A stretch of DNA of 14,474 bases from DATAYF01 sp036272735 (lineage in GTDB: Bacteria; Chloroflexota; Ktedonobacteria; Ktedonobacterales; Ktedonobacteraceae): contig DATAYF010000441.1 of assembly GCA_036272735.1 (NCBI GenBank), positions 1 to 14,474 of the forward strand, in the 5' to 3' direction. Below, piece after piece: positions 14,007 to 14,474 of this stretch (positions within the stretch are counted from its first letter, which is position 1; every line of letters begins with the position of its first letter). The position numbers and the translations under genes are program-made. The notes under the pieces were generated by a model, which saw nothing but the letters and a program-made list of their open reading frames with translations, had not been told where the DNA came from and ran no database searches.

Positions 14007-14474
14007 AACCAAACATAGGCAAACCTCTCAAAAGGCACTATAAGCTAATCCCCTAAACCTTTCCCAATAAATATAGTTCAGATCAGTTCAGCAAAATACC
14101 CTTCAGTAAAGTCCATAAGGTGTCAAATCAGGTGTCAGAAAAATACCCTATCATCATACTTTTCACGCGGATTGTAAGCACGATGACCCCTAAGAATGTA
14201 AATTTTGGAATTCCATGGCTCATGCCCAATTTAGGGGCTTACAGGTTGCTTACTTGACATATTGAGCAGGAAATTTCTCCTAACCGTATGCTCTTTATGC
14301 AGAGCAAGCAGGCAATAAGCCACAAGAGTGGGCATGAGCCATTCCATAGGTGGAATCTTTGATACATCGGTGAGTGATCTGCTCTCTTTCTCAGGGAAGA
14401 CCCGTTCACCTAATTAGTAAATTGGGCCAAACTATTGCGAAAATTTGGGTGAGACGCAGGAAATCAGCGTGAAA
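14007..14474. other. Gene-free tail with inverted and direct repeats
   Basis: No open frame of note. A 14-bp perfect inverted repeat joins 14215-14228 with 14329-14342. A local stem pairs 14187-14193 with 14231-14237 and is extended, after a bulge, by 14173-14178 with 14238-14243. A small hairpin lies at 14289-14306 (6-bp stem). Short direct repeats occur at 14085-14101 (agttcag, 10-bp period) and 14118-14137 (aggtgtca twice). The DNA is richer in A+T than the rest, so it may be an intergenic region or the end of another mobile element. Confidence 0.5.

Overview
The window looks like chromosome of a soil-type bacterium, most likely in the Ktedonobacteria (Chloroflexota). This placement is an inference from remembered similarity of the protein set: MGH1-type GH63 glycosidase, TreT-like trehalose synthase, GH65 enzyme, DUF892, PadR-ChrA, and many insertion-sequence relics. 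No marker gene proves it.

Layout. 1-160: a perfect 138-bp palindrome running to the window edge, joined to a 13-bp x3 tandem repeat. 161-1299 (+): a GH63/MGH1-like glycosidase without its N-terminus and with a one-base frameshift. 1321-2440: mobile-element debris, namely a nested stem-loop, an IS1182-type transposase tail with stop codons (-), a headless serine recombinase (+), and terminator-like hairpins. 2500-3003 and 3439-3630 (-): two small proteins of families often linked to stress (ferritin-like DUF892; DUF2795), each with repeat structures upstream. 3631-4281: gene-free, rich in short tandem duplications. 4282-10875 (-): a carbohydrate block in the order GH65 enzyme, GT4 glycosyltransferase, TreT-like trehalose synthase (frameshifted), and a membrane-anchored two-HKD phospholipase D/cardiolipin-synthase-like protein. 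10897-11552: gene-free, holding a partial 5S rRNA (+) and a 264-bp MITE-like element with 39-bp terminal inverted repeats. 11553-13215 (-): a padR-chrA operon with overlapping genes and a readable promoter. 13551-14006 (+): a lipoprotein cupredoxin gene broken by a one-base loss and a 13-bp tandem duplication. 14007-14474: non-coding, with inverted and direct repeats.

How the genes may work together. TreT-like enzymes make trehalose from NDP-glucose and glucose, GH65 enzymes cleave or phosphorolyse alpha-glucosides, and MGH1-type GH63 enzymes hydrolyse glucosyl- or mannosylglycerate. With DUF892 and DUF2795 nearby, the block reads as a compatible-solute or stress island. The PLD gene starts 19 bp after the trehalose synthase, so the two are probably co-transcribed. 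PadR probably represses itself and the transporter ChrA.

Two patterns stand out. Perfect tandem duplications of 9-24 bp recur across the window, and one of them destroys a gene. Three genes also carry one-base indels in short homopolymers, so sequencing error must be excluded before calling them pseudogenes. I did not find a convincing new defence or mobile system. The MITE-like element, the 5S fragment and the duplication pattern are the most notable signals.
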